Below are positions 16,947-26,068 of a stretch of 38,907 bases of DNA, piece after piece. The stretch is from Clostridiales bacterium. GTDB lineage: Bacteria > Bacillota > Clostridia > Saccharofermentanales > Saccharofermentanaceae. The first letter of the stretch is position 1. The number at the start of each line of letters is the position of its first letter. The DNA lies in assembly GCA_017962145.1 (NCBI GenBank), contig JAGCVX010000040.1:1-38907 (forward strand), read 5' to 3'. A program made the position numbers and the translations under genes. A model generated the notes under the pieces. That model was not told the DNA's origin. It saw nothing but the letters and a program-made list of their open reading frames with translations, and did not search any database.

Positions 16947-18827
16947 ATGGCACAGGGAAGAAGACCTGACAATAAAAGACCGAAGCATTCACCACCGAAG
17001 AAATCCGGAAATCCGTCCGGTTCTTCTGCTCGTCCTGTGTCCGGAAACAATAAAAATGCATCGCCCGTGAAGCCGCAGGGACAGCCTGCTCGCGCTCCGC
17101 AGGGTAAGATGAATCCTTCTGCCGCACCGGCTTCGCGCAATAAGAAAAATGCGCAGAAGCGTCCGATGCCGCAGGAAAAGCAGAATCCGGATATCCAGGC
17201 AAGACAGGCTCAGCAGAACCGCTCCGGAAAGAAGCGTCCGCCGATGGCGAAGAATCCTTCTTCGGAGCAGAAGATGCCGGTCAACGCCAGAACGTCTGAG
17301 CGTCCGCAGGATCAGGAACCCATGATCCGTCCTCTCTTCGGAGATGAAGTTGCAGCTCCTTCTGTTTCGGAGCGTGCTGTCGCACAGAAAGAACCGGCGA
17401 AGGAGAAACTTTCCTGGAGTGAGAAGAGAAAGCTTGCTGCGCAGAAAAAAGAAGAAGCCAAGCAGGCGGCAAAAAAGCCGAGCATCCTCGACGAGATCAT
17501 GGAAGACCCGGCCGAGGAAAGAAGAAAGCATACAGCCAGAAAGAGAAGAAGAGATGCATTGACATCGGCATTTAACTGCCTGCTCTGCGTCGTTATCCTC
17601 ATCGGAGTTCTGGTCATCGCAGTACTTTATGTAGTTGATTATGTTGCGGCAAAGCCGACATTTGCATTTGCCACAGAAGGCACCATCGAGCATACGGTCG
17701 GTGCTACGGCGTTGATCGCAAGGCATGAGACGGTGATTGATTCTACACATACCGGATCTCTTCTGACACAGACGACAGAAGGTAGCCGTGTTTCAAAAGG
17801 ACAGCTCCTGGCGATGGTCATCCCGAGCGGCATGGAAGCAACCGTTGAAGATCTTCGCAACGTCGAGCAGCAGATCGTCGAGATCGAGCGTGAACTGATG
17901 GCCGAAGGTAAGGGCATCGGAGCTAAGACGATCTTCAGTGATGTGAATAATGATATCCTTCCGATCATTACCATGGTCAGACAGGACGCCCTTTTGGGAA
18001 ATATCAGCAACATGACAAGTTATTCTTCCTCGATCCGTGTTTTGATGGAAAAACGCGACGTGGATATGGAGAATATCGACTTTGAAAATGAGCAGCTCAA
18101 TGTTCTGCGTGACAGTGAGATGAAACTTCGTAACCAGCTTGAAACGCAGGCAAATTCCATCTACGCACTGATTCCTGGAATCGTTTCTTATAAACTGGAC
18201 GGTCATGAGAATGATGTGAACTACACCAAGCTCATGGGCATGACGGACTCGGAGTTTGATACACTTCTTAAGGACTGCAACAACATCATCACCGGTGACC
18301 TCGATGTCAATGCCGGTGATCCGGTACTTCGTATCATCCAGAACGACGTACAGTATTTCGCCTGCATTCTCGAAGGCGTCAACAGTGCTGACTTCGGTCT
18401 GGAGAAAGTCTATACGATCCGTATTCCTTCTGAAGGTATTGCGATCACCGACTGTAAGATCGTCCGCTCGAATCTGACTGAGGATGGTCTTCTGGTCGTA
18501 TTTGAAACCAGTAATCAGGTAGAAAGACTTCTCGACCGCCGCACAGTGGATATCGAGATCGTACAGAAGACGACACAGGACGAGGATCATAAGGGTGTAC
18601 GTATTCCGATCTCGTCTCTCGTTGATGCGGACTATGACCGCATGATCGCGACGATCTTTGTAAACCAGAGTGGTTATGCTCGTGGCTATACAGTACGTAT
18701 CCTTGACTACGACCGTGAGTACGCGATCGTGGCTCCGATCGATGACGAAAGCAACATTCCGAGCGTAAGTACCATCGTCATTACGAATCCTTATACAGTT
18801 AAGGAAGGCGACAAGGTAGAAAAGTAA
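16947..18827 (+). CDS. HlyD-like membrane adaptor protein of the ylm/sep cluster
   Basis: In this 626-residue protein, residues 1-205 are cytoplasmic, basic and Pro/Lys-rich with little predicted order. One membrane helix (about 206-231) follows, then an extracellular region: a lipoyl/barrel-sandwich half (TEGTIEHTVGATALIARHE), a coiled coil (about 300-320 and 365-400) and a second beta half with C-terminal beta domains. This is the layout of HlyD-type periplasmic adaptor proteins. No ABC transporter or outer-membrane partner lies nearby; instead yggS and sepF follow, as reported for HlyD-like proteins in Clostridia division clusters. An envelope or division role is more likely than export. 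ATG 16947 lies one base after the previous stop. Confidence 0.8.
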   Translation: MAQGRRPDNKRPKHSPPKKSGNPSGSSARPVSGNNKNASPVKPQGQPARAPQGKMNPSAAPASRNKKNAQKRPMPQEKQNPDIQARQAQQNRSGKKRPPMAKNPSSEQKMPVNARTSERPQDQEPMIRPLFGDEVAAPSVSERAVAQKEPAKEKLSWSEKRKLAAQKKEEAKQAAKKPSILDEIMEDPAEERRKHTARKRRRDALTSAFNCLLCVVILIGVLVIAVLYVVDYVAAKPTFAFATEGTIEHTVGATALIARHETVIDSTHTGSLLTQTTEGSRVSKGQLLAMVIPSGMEATVEDLRNVEQQIVEIERELMAEGKGIGAKTIFSDVNNDILPIITMVRQDALLGNISNMTSYSSSIRVLMEKRDVDMENIDFENEQLNVLRDSEMKLRNQLETQANSIYALIPGIVSYKLDGHENDVNYTKLMGMTDSEFDTLLKDCNNIITGDLDVNAGDPVLRIIQNDVQYFACILEGVNSADFGLEKVYTIRIPSEGIAITDCKIVRSNLTEDGLLVVFETSNQVERLLDRRTVDIEIVQKTTQDEDHKGVRIPISSLVDADYDRMIATIFVNQSGYARGYTVRILDYDREYAIVAPIDDESNIPSVSTIVITNPYTVKEGDKVEK

Positions 18828-18828
18828 T

Positions 18829-19557
18829 ATGAATATGTATTCTAAAGAACAGATGCAGGAGAATATCCTGAAAGTAAAAGAGCAGATCAAGGATGCTGCC
18901 AGAGCAGCCGGTCGTGATGCTTCCGAGATCACGTTGATCGGTGTATCGAAATTCTTCCCCGCGGAATATGCAAAGCAGGCATTTGAATTGGGTCTTACGG
19001 ATCTCGGTGAAAACCGTCCGGAAGAGATGCATGAGAAGAAGGCTGTACTGGACGAGCAGGGGATCTGCCCGAACTGGCATCTGATCGGTACGATCCAGTC
19101 GAGAAAAGTCCGACTCATCGTTGGCGAGCCGTATCTTATCCATTCTGTAGATTCTGTATCTCTGGCAAAAGAAATCTCGAAGCGCTCTTCTGCAAAAGAG
19201 ATCACTTCCGATATATTGCTCGAAGTCAATGTTTCCGGTGAAGAGAGCAAACACGGTTTTTCAAAAGAAGAACTGAAGGCAAGCATGGAAGACCTCCTGG
19301 CTCTTCCGAATATCTCACTTCACGGCATTATGACGATGGCGCCGATCCAGCAGCAATCTGGTCAGGCTGCGAAAGTATTCGAAGACGCAAGAGCACTCTT
19401 TGATGAGATGAAACATTATGGTGTGGATATGAACTGCTGGAAAGAGATGTCGATGGGTATGAGCGGAGACTACAAAGAAGCGATCGCCTGCGGCTCTACA
19501 TTTGTCCGTATCGGTACCGCAATCTTCGGTAAACGCGATTACCCGGATCCGGTGTGA
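18829..19557 (+). CDS. yggS: YggS/PROSC-type PLP homeostasis protein
   Basis: The 242-residue PLP-binding protein of the YggS (YlmE, PLPBP) family keeps free pyridoxal phosphate in balance and has no known catalytic reaction. Lys41 in IGVSKF is the PLP lysine; DLGENRPEE, WHLIGTIQSRK and SMGMSGDYKEAI...GSTFVRIGTAIFG are family signatures. Its length is normal. It starts one base after the HlyD-like gene and precedes sepF, the conserved ylm gene order in Bacillota. Transcription of sepF also has its own promoter 100 bases after this stop. Confidence 0.95.
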   Translation: MNMYSKEQMQENILKVKEQIKDAARAAGRDASEITLIGVSKFFPAEYAKQAFELGLTDLGENRPEEMHEKKAVLDEQGICPNWHLIGTIQSRKVRLIVGEPYLIHSVDSVSLAKEISKRSSAKEITSDILLEVNVSGEESKHGFSKEELKASMEDLLALPNISLHGIMTMAPIQQQSGQAAKVFEDARALFDEMKHYGVDMNCWKEMSMGMSGDYKEAIACGSTFVRIGTAIFGKRDYPDPV

Positions 19558-19654
19558 ACGTGCACAAAAAAGTTACAGGAACCGCGTAATATTTCGAGAA
19601 AATTACACGCACCCCGTTCTGCGTTACATGTTATTTACCGATGCCCGTATTCTA

Positions 19655-19683
19655 TTGAATGTCAAGAATCCTAAAATTATACT
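19655..19683 (+). promoter_or_regulatory. Promoter of sepF
   Basis: TTGAAT (19655-19660) and TATACT (19678-19683) are 17 bases apart. The leader of about 58 bases can fold into GCATGTGCT/AGCAC..ATGC (19703-19728, two-base bulge) ahead of the ribosome binding site at 19738-19742. SepF can thus be made independently of the upstream operon. Confidence 0.75.
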
Positions 19684-19747
19684 TACCTCATAGTGAAATT
19701 AAGCATGTGCTGAAACAAGCACGGATGCAGTAAATTTGGAGGTAGTT

Positions 19748-20272
19748 ATGGCTAATTTTTGGAATGCTCTGGTAGACAAAATCGCAGGCGTGGATCGCAA
19801 TTCCGCTTATTACGATGATGAAGGAATGTATGAGGGTGAGTATGAGGACGAGACAGTAGATCAGATCCATGTTGAAGGATCCGACTATGAGAGCTTCGCT
19901 CCTGCTACTGAAATCACCACTCCTGAAATGAACAATCGCGTTGTTCCGATTAAGAGCGTATCTGCTAACGAGACTCAGGTAGTTATTCTCCAGCCGGACA
20001 GCATCCGTTCTTCCCAGGCTGTTTGTGATCATATCCGCGCAGGCCACACAGTAATCTGCAACATCGAGAATGTTGACCGTTCTGTTGCTCAGCGTGTTAT
20101 CGACTATATTTCCGGTGCAGCTTATTCTATCGACGGTAACGTTAAGCCGATCGATCAGAACAGAAAGACATTCGTAGTTGCTCCGAGAAGCGTATCCCTG
20201 ATGGATCGTGAGTCCCTTGCAAAGCAGGAAGAAGCTCAGAACCAGCAGCAGGCTTATCGTCAGGTTCTCTGA
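19748..20272 (+). CDS. sepF: Cell division protein SepF
   Basis: SepF polymerises on the membrane and tethers FtsZ filaments at the division septum. The 174-residue protein has the expected parts: a short amphipathic N terminus (MANFWNALVDKIAG) for membrane binding, an acidic linker (about 22-75), and the core domain at about 77-155, with QVVILQPDSIRSSQAVCDHI, then VICNIENVDRSVAQRVIDYISGA and YSIDG. The last 20 residues are Gln/Glu-rich. ATG 19748 is chosen because GGAGG lies at 19738-19742 and the protein then begins with the usual SepF amphipathic helix. It closes the plus-strand run and is followed by a terminator. Confidence 0.95.
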   Translation: MANFWNALVDKIAGVDRNSAYYDDEGMYEGEYEDETVDQIHVEGSDYESFAPATEITTPEMNNRVVPIKSVSANETQVVILQPDSIRSSQAVCDHIRAGHTVICNIENVDRSVAQRVIDYISGAAYSIDGNVKPIDQNRKTFVVAPRSVSLMDRESLAKQEEAQNQQQAYRQVL

Positions 20273-20306
20273 TTCGAAGTTAACTGATTTATTCAATTTC
20301 AAATAC

Positions 20307-20338
20307 AAAGGACTGTTACTTGTAGCAGTCCTTTTATT
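20307..20338 (+). terminator. Rho-independent terminator after sepF
   Basis: GGACTGTTAC pairs with GTAGCAGTCC (one G-U), flanked by AAA and TTTTATTTA. Confidence 0.88.
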
Positions 20339-20397
20339 TATGCTGTAACTTGATTTAGATCCGATTCTGCTTCAAATGCACTGTGCTGCATAAAAAT

Positions 20398-20436
20398 GGG
20401 GAGATCTCCGCGTTAGGAAATCTCCCTTACTTTTTT
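20398..20436 (-). terminator. Terminator after glnS (possibly bidirectional)
   Basis: GGGAGATCTCC and GGAAATCTCCC form a stem at 20398-20426. On the minus strand it is followed directly by CATTTTTA, ending the gltX-glnS transcript; on the plus strand a TTTTTT lies at 20431-20436, so it may also act as a back-up for sepF. Confidence 0.8.
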
Positions 20437-20451
20437 CTATAGTTGTTTCTC

Positions 20452-22122
20452 TTATGCCTGTGTGCCCGGCTTGTAGCTGTCCTTCAGAGAAACGCTTCTG
20501 TTAAAGACGAGCTTTCCGGGCTTACTGTCTTTCGTGTCCATGCAGAAGTATCCGAGTCTTAAGAACTGGAATCTGTCTGCCGGCTTTGCGTCTGCGAGGG
20601 AAGCTTCTACTTTCGCGCCTTCAACGACCTTCAGAGAATCCGGGTTGATGTAATCAAGGTAATTGCAGTCAGCCAGATCCGGTGCCTCAACCGTGAAGAG
20701 ACGGTCGTAAAGACGTACGGTTGCATCGAGAGCCGTCTTGGTATCGACCCAGTGAATGGTAGCCTTGATACGGCGTCCGTCTGCCGGATTTCCGCCACGG
20801 CTGGATTCTTCGTAGTCTGCGTGAACGGCGATCACGTTTCCGTTTTCGTCCTTGTCACAGCCTGTGCACTTGATGACATAAGCGGACTTCAGTCTGACTT
20901 CGTTTCCGGGGAAGAGACGGAAGTATTTCTTTTCCGGAACTTCCATAAAGTCTTCCGCTTCAATCCAGAGTTCCTTGGAGAAGGATACTTCACGTGTTCC
21001 ATCTTCCGGACGCTCCGGATTATTTTCCACGGTAAATGTCTCGGAACTTCCTTCCGGATAGTTGTCGATGATGAGCTTGACCGGATTTACGACACCCATG
21101 ACACGTTTTGCTGTTGCGTTCAGATCCTCACGCAGGCAGTACTCCAGGAATGCGTAGTCAACTACTGCATTTACCTTGGAGATACCGTTTCTGGAGTGGA
21201 AATTGTGGATCGAAGCCGGAGTGTAACCACGACGGCGCAGACCACAGAGAGTAGGCATACGCGGATCGTCCCAGCCGTCTACAAGACCGGTCTCGACCAT
21301 GTTACGAAGCTTTCTCTTAGAGAGGACCGTATGCGTGATACCGAGTCTTGCAAACTCGATCTGACGCGGCTTCGACGGAACGGATACATTCTCGATGACC
21401 CAGTCATAGAGGGGTCTATGTGCCTCAAACTCGAGAGAGCAGAGGGAGTGGGTGATACCTTCGAGTGCGTCCTCGATCGGGTGCGCGAAGTCGTACATCG
21501 GGTAGATGCACCACTTGTCACCGGTGTTGTGATGACGCATGTGGTTGATACGATAGATCGCAGGATCGCGCATGTTGAAGTTACCGGATGCCAGATCGAT
21601 CTTCGCACGAAGTGTCATCGCACCGTCTTCAAATTCACCGTTCTTCATTCTCTCGAAAAGATCCAGGCTCTCTTCGATCGGACGGTCGCGGTACGGGCTG
21701 GTAGCCGGGTGAGTCAGGTCGCCTCTGTGCTCCTTCATCTCCTCAGGAGTCAACTGGCAGACATAAGCCAGACGCTTCTTGATCAGCTCGACAGCGTATT
21801 CATACATCTTATCGAAGTAGGAAGAAGCGTAGAAGAAGCGGTCGTCCCAGTCGTGACCGAGCCACTTGATATCTTCCTTGATGGCCTCTACATACTCTTC
21901 GTCTTCCTTAGTCGGATTGGTGTCATCCATACGGAGGTTACAAAGGCCGCCATACTGTTCCGCCATACCGAAATCGATCTCCAGTGCTTTTGCATGACCG
22001 ATGTGAAGGTAACCATTCGGCTCAGGTGGGAAACGCGTGTGGACAGTCTGTCCCTCGTAACGGCCGCCCGGTCCGATATCTGTTTCGATTGCCTCATGGA
22101 TAAAACTCTTATATTCGCTCAT
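20452..22122 (-). CDS. glnS: Glutamine--tRNA ligase
   Basis: A 556-residue class I aminoacyl-tRNA synthetase that charges tRNA-Gln directly. FPPEPNGYLHIGHAK at 31-45 holds the HIGH motif (40-43), NLRMDDTNPTKE is the GlnRS-type substrate pocket (GluRS has LRIEDTD), and VLSKRKL is the KMSKS equivalent. The C-terminal anticodon-binding beta-barrels are present (about 340-550). The length agrees with bacterial GlnRS. The gene follows gltX by 42 bases in the same direction, so they form a two-gene operon. GlnRS is scattered among Bacillota, many of which use GatCAB only; its presence indicates the direct pathway. Confidence 0.97.
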   Translation of the reverse strand: MSEYKSFIHEAIETDIGPGGRYEGQTVHTRFPPEPNGYLHIGHAKALEIDFGMAEQYGGLCNLRMDDTNPTKEDEEYVEAIKEDIKWLGHDWDDRFFYASSYFDKMYEYAVELIKKRLAYVCQLTPEEMKEHRGDLTHPATSPYRDRPIEESLDLFERMKNGEFEDGAMTLRAKIDLASGNFNMRDPAIYRINHMRHHNTGDKWCIYPMYDFAHPIEDALEGITHSLCSLEFEAHRPLYDWVIENVSVPSKPRQIEFARLGITHTVLSKRKLRNMVETGLVDGWDDPRMPTLCGLRRRGYTPASIHNFHSRNGISKVNAVVDYAFLEYCLREDLNATAKRVMGVVNPVKLIIDNYPEGSSETFTVENNPERPEDGTREVSFSKELWIEAEDFMEVPEKKYFRLFPGNEVRLKSAYVIKCTGCDKDENGNVIAVHADYEESSRGGNPADGRRIKATIHWVDTKTALDATVRLYDRLFTVEAPDLADCNYLDYINPDSLKVVEGAKVEASLADAKPADRFQFLRLGYFCMDTKDSKPGKLVFNRSVSLKDSYKPGTQA

Positions 22123-22164
22123 ATTCTTAATCTCTCTTTCTGTCTTTATCGTAAAATATTTATC

Positions 22165-23637
22165 TTAAGATAATGCTTGAGAGAGTCGCTGTCGACCGGA
22201 TTCAATGCGCTTTAAGGCCTCTTCCTTGCCGAGAAGGAGAAGGACTTCGACGGCACCACCAGGGGTGACCGCGGTACCGGATGCGGCAATACGTACCGGC
22301 CACATGACAAGCGCATTTTTCACGCCCATGCCTTCTGCAAGACCGGTCAGGCACTCGGAAAGAGAATCCTTGTTCCACTCGATCTCATAAAGCATCGGAA
22401 GAACGATGTTCAGCATCTCGAGACAGCCTTCCTTGGTGGTCTTGCTCTTTTTATGTACGAAAAGCTCCAGATCGTAGTCAGCAAGCTCAAGAAGGAATCC
22501 GAGCTTCTCGCTGATCTGCGGGAGTCTTGTGATACGCGGCTGCATGATCTCCGTAAAGAGCGGGTAGAGGTCCGGTGTGATCATCGGAAACTTCTCAAGT
22601 TCCGGCTTTGCGAACTCGATGAATTCTTCCTCGGTCATCTTACGGATGTATTCGCCGTTGAACCACTCCAGTTTATCGTAGTCAAATACTGACGGAGACT
22701 TGCTGATTCCGCTGATATCGAAAGCCTTGCAAAGTTCTTCGAGAGTGAAGACTTCCTGATTGTCCTTCGGGCACCAGCCGAGAAGGGCGATGTAATTGAT
22801 GATTGCTTCCGGCATATAGCCCTGGGCGACAAGATCTTCAAAACCGGTGGAACCATGACGCTTGGCAAGCTTACTTACCGAACCGTCTTCGTTCTTGCCC
22901 ATGATGAGCGGAAGATGTACATATGTCGGGATCTCCCAGCCAAATGCCTCGTAGCAGAGGTTGTATTTCGGGGCAGAGGAGAGGTACTCGGAACCTCTTA
23001 CGACATGCGAGATCTTCATGAGATGATCGTCGATGATATTTGCAAAGTTATATGTCGGATAGCCGTCGGCTTTCAGAAGGATCTGATCCTCGAGCTCCTT
23101 GTTCTGTACGGTGATATCGCCGTATACGCAGTCGTGGAATGTGGTCTCGCCGGTAAGCGGCATCTTCTGACGGATGACGTACGGGATACCTGCATCGAGA
23201 TTCTTCTGAACCTCTTCCGGAGAAAGATCACGACAGTGACGGTCGTAGCCGCCCTCGACACCACCTTCCTCGTGAAGGGCAGCGAGGCGCTCCTTCGAGC
23301 AGAAGCAGTAGTAGGCATGACCTTTCTTTACCAGCTCCTCCGCATAAGGCTTATAAAGATCCATACGCTCACTTTGGACATACGGACCATATTCGCCGCC
23401 GATATCCGGACCCTCGTCATGAACGAGTCCTGCCTTCTTCAGCGTCTTATAGATGATATCCACCGCGCCTTCGACATAGCGTTCCTGGTCCGTATCCTCA
23501 ATACGAAGGACGAACGTTCCGCCCAAAGACTTGGCGATCAAATACTCATACAGTGCGGTTCTAAGGTTTCCGACATGCATAAAGCCCGTAGGACTCGGTG
23601 CAAAACGCGTGCGGATAGCCGGATTGGTAATGGCCAT
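22165..23637 (-). CDS. gltX: Glutamate--tRNA ligase
   Basis: The 490-residue discriminating-type GluRS. RFAPSPTGFMHVGN at 11-24 carries the HIGH-like motif, FVLRIEDTDQERY follows, and KLAKRHGS is the KMSKS equivalent. The C-terminal helical anticodon-binding domain covers about 330-490. I chose ATG 23637: GAGG lies nine bases upstream, whereas the in-frame GTG at 23643 is only three bases from it. It is the first gene of the gltX-glnS operon and is divergent from the gene at 23792. Confidence 0.97.
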   Translation of the reverse strand: MAITNPAIRTRFAPSPTGFMHVGNLRTALYEYLIAKSLGGTFVLRIEDTDQERYVEGAVDIIYKTLKKAGLVHDEGPDIGGEYGPYVQSERMDLYKPYAEELVKKGHAYYCFCSKERLAALHEEGGVEGGYDRHCRDLSPEEVQKNLDAGIPYVIRQKMPLTGETTFHDCVYGDITVQNKELEDQILLKADGYPTYNFANIIDDHLMKISHVVRGSEYLSSAPKYNLCYEAFGWEIPTYVHLPLIMGKNEDGSVSKLAKRHGSTGFEDLVAQGYMPEAIINYIALLGWCPKDNQEVFTLEELCKAFDISGISKSPSVFDYDKLEWFNGEYIRKMTEEEFIEFAKPELEKFPMITPDLYPLFTEIMQPRITRLPQISEKLGFLLELADYDLELFVHKKSKTTKEGCLEMLNIVLPMLYEIEWNKDSLSECLTGLAEGMGVKNALVMWPVRIAASGTAVTPGGAVEVLLLLGKEEALKRIESGRQRLSQALS

Positions 23638-23791
23638 TTTCACTTACCTCTTCTTGTTCTATATAATAACAACCTATTTTATCACATATACTTTGCGAAA
23701 AGCACTGGATTTTACTTTTTTATACAAAGATTCCTGCAAAAGTGTTATCATATCAGAGATATCAGTTTGGAAAGGACGGAAAGGAGCGCAC

Positions 23792-24814
23792 ATGACCTGT
23801 TTGAAGCGTGTCGAAAGTAAATGCACTTACCCCATTACCTGTGGGCGGAGCATGGCACACGAGACCCTTTTGGAACTTCACCGCTCCATGAGTTCCGAGC
23901 GATCCGCGCAGGTCGCGATCGTGACGGACAAGGAAGTCAACGGACTTCACCATACACGTTTTATTTCCGAACTCGAAGCAAGAGGCGTCAATCCGACCGT
24001 GATCGTGATCGACGGCCGTCAGTCTTCGAAGAATTTCGATAACGTCATGCAGGTGTTTGAGCGCCTGATGGATATCTCCTTTTCGCCCGACGACCTTCTG
24101 GTCGGATGGGGAGGAGGCAGTATTCTCGATGTAACGGCATTTGTCGCTGCGACATTTTTAGGAGGACTTACATACTGCCTGGTTCCGACGACCCTGATGG
24201 GCATGCTCGAATCCGCCGAGGCCGATACCGCATACCTTAACTATATGAGCCACAAGGACTGTGTCAGCGTCAGCTGCAAGCCGATCTCGGTGATCATGGA
24301 CGTGGATTTCCTGACCACGCTTCCGGAAAACTTCATGAAGAACGGATACGCGCAGATCATCCGCTACGGCATGCTCGACCAGATCACGCTTTTGAACCGC
24401 CTTGTGACGAAAGCCGACCTTTTCATCACGATCGATGAATGCTATATTTCAAAAGCCAGGATCGTGGAACAGAACGAACACGCCTTTGACTTCGGAAAAG
24501 AGATCCAGGAAGCAATCCTGGAGCATTTCCGATTCCTCCGTTATACGGAAGGCGAGGCGCTCGCGTTTGCGCTTTTGGCGATGAATCCTTCCGAAGCACT
24601 TTTCCGTCTTTATGATTTCCTGGGATTCCCAAGAAAACTGGAAGGTGTTTCAAAAGACGCGCTGCTTCGCCGGATCACGAAGAATATCGCACCGTACAAG
24701 GATGAAGTCCCGGTGATCTATGCCTCGGGTAACGGCAAGATCGAGACCCTTAAGATGACTTCTGCCGAAGCGCTGCTTTATTTTTCCGAAAAACTGGATA
24801 TCATCTGTGAGTAA
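23792..24814 (+). CDS. 3-Dehydroquinate synthase-like protein, active-site residues lost
   Basis: A 340-residue relative of 3-dehydroquinate synthase (AroB). Kept are the NAD-binding GWGGGSILDVTAFVAAT (105-121), VPTTLMGMLES (131-141) and the IMDVDFLTTLP strand (168-178). Changed are the functional residues: the Lys of the GGKT motif aligns with Thr146; the zinc-binding Glu of AExIKYG is Gln188 (YAQIIRYG); and the two zinc-binding His, from GHTxGH and HGEA, align with Lys236 and Glu253. A metal-dependent cyclisation is therefore unlikely; it may bind NAD or a sugar phosphate, or be a regulator. ATG 23792 follows AAGGAG at 23781-23786; the longer upstream frame overlaps gltX. It leads a three-gene run with the next two genes. 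Confidence 0.8.
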   Translation: MTCLKRVESKCTYPITCGRSMAHETLLELHRSMSSERSAQVAIVTDKEVNGLHHTRFISELEARGVNPTVIVIDGRQSSKNFDNVMQVFERLMDISFSPDDLLVGWGGGSILDVTAFVAATFLGGLTYCLVPTTLMGMLESAEADTAYLNYMSHKDCVSVSCKPISVIMDVDFLTTLPENFMKNGYAQIIRYGMLDQITLLNRLVTKADLFITIDECYISKARIVEQNEHAFDFGKEIQEAILEHFRFLRYTEGEALAFALLAMNPSEALFRLYDFLGFPRKLEGVSKDALLRRITKNIAPYKDEVPVIYASGNGKIETLKMTSAEALLYFSEKLDIICE

Positions 24815-24838
24815 TGCCGGATGAAAAAAGGAGATATG

Positions 24839-26068
24839 ATGAAGAATATTAAGACGAAGAACCTGTTTCAAAAGATACTGACCCTCCTGGTCTGTATTTC
24901 CCTGATGCCGGCTCTCGTATCCTGCGGAGACGATGACGAGAATATCAAGCCCGCAGACTATGGTACATATGGCGCGGACTTTGCACTCGAACTTGCCAAG
25001 TCTTTTCCGTTCCGAAATGCATTTTCCTCGGGCGAACAGGGCGCGGGTCTGATGATCAAAAACGAACTCGAAGGCATGGGATATAAAGTCGAAGCCCAGT
25101 CTTTCAGTGCGCCGGACGGACGCGTCTCCTATAACTACATCGTACGTATCCCGGGCGAGGGATTCATGCAGCGCGATTCTTTCGGCGAATATGCCGAGGT
25201 AAAAAAAACCGTCGTGATCGGTGCCCACTATGACTCTCCGATCGAGTATGCCCAGCGTGTCGACTATCCGGACTATGACGGTATCCAGAACAACGCCTGT
25301 GGTATCGGTGCCCTGATGACGATCGCAAAAGAGATGTATGGTCATACCTATGGTTACGACGTGATCCTCGTTGCTTTCGGTGCAAGCTCGTCAAACTATC
25401 TCGGCGCGGGAGTATTTCTTACGAATATGACGGAAGAAGAGACGAAGAGTATCGAGTGCATGTACTGCATCGAGAGCATCTATGCAGGTGACAAACTCTA
25501 TGCCCATGCCGGACTTTCCTCTTTGAAAGAAGGTAAGAAATATTCTTACCGCAGAAAACTTTACGAGGCTTATGACGTCGCGTATGAGAACAGTCTTTTG
25601 TCCAAGACCGGCATCGACCTCAACTATAACATGTCGCTTCTGAGCTTTGACGTTAACGGCGATAATACCATCGACATGTACCGAGAGGTAACGACCGTCA
25701 AGTCGGACTATGTGACCTTCGATAACAATTCTATTCCGATCGTTTTCATCGAGTCTTCGGACTATAACTTCTCGAAGATGGAAGATATGAAGGAGACTAA
25801 AAACCTCGAGCTTCAGGAGTTCGGTGGTGCGATCCGCAATACCCCTCTGGATTCTTCGAAGATCCTTTCCGAGTCGCTCGATGAGACGAGACTTCAAAAC
25901 CGAATCAATGTCACTTCCTTCATCGTAGTGAAGGCGGTGGAGAAGGGTTCCCAGAACTGTGTTCCGGTATCCCGCTATAAAGAAGGCGAGCGGTTGGAAC
26001 CGACGGTCTCTCCGAAGAAAAAGAATGAAAAAGATGCATCTGCATCGGAAAGCAGGAAGAATGGCTGA
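24839..26068 (+). CDS. M28 peptidase-like lipoprotein, metal ligands lost
   Basis: A 409-residue exported lipoprotein: basic N terminus, hydrophobic core and lipobox LVSC with Cys29. The body has the M28 aminopeptidase fold pattern (VVIGAHYDSP; GIQNNACGIGALM; ILVAFGASSSNYLGAGVFL; SDYVTFDNNSIPIVFI). Of the five zinc ligands only His130 remains. The bridging Asp is Asn151, the catalytic Glu and the ligand Glu of the GAEE motif are Ser183 and Ser184, the next Asp aligns with Glu212, and the last His is Tyr291. It is probably a non-catalytic binding protein. ATG 24839 fits AGGAG best; 24836 and 24821 are in-frame alternatives. The stop lies 8 bases inside the next gene, so the two are coupled. 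Confidence 0.8.
   Translation: MKNIKTKNLFQKILTLLVCISLMPALVSCGDDDENIKPADYGTYGADFALELAKSFPFRNAFSSGEQGAGLMIKNELEGMGYKVEAQSFSAPDGRVSYNYIVRIPGEGFMQRDSFGEYAEVKKTVVIGAHYDSPIEYAQRVDYPDYDGIQNNACGIGALMTIAKEMYGHTYGYDVILVAFGASSSNYLGAGVFLTNMTEEETKSIECMYCIESIYAGDKLYAHAGLSSLKEGKKYSYRRKLYEAYDVAYENSLLSKTGIDLNYNMSLLSFDVNGDNTIDMYREVTTVKSDYVTFDNNSIPIVFIESSDYNFSKMEDMKETKNLELQEFGGAIRNTPLDSSKILSESLDETRLQNRINVTSFIVVKAVEKGSQNCVPVSRYKEGERLEPTVSPKKKNEKDASASESRKNG

Noticed and set aside
23531..23791. Upstream extension of the dehydroquinate-synthase-like frame
   Set aside because: It overlaps the 5' end of gltX and its promoter region; AAGGAG at 23781 supports ATG 23792.
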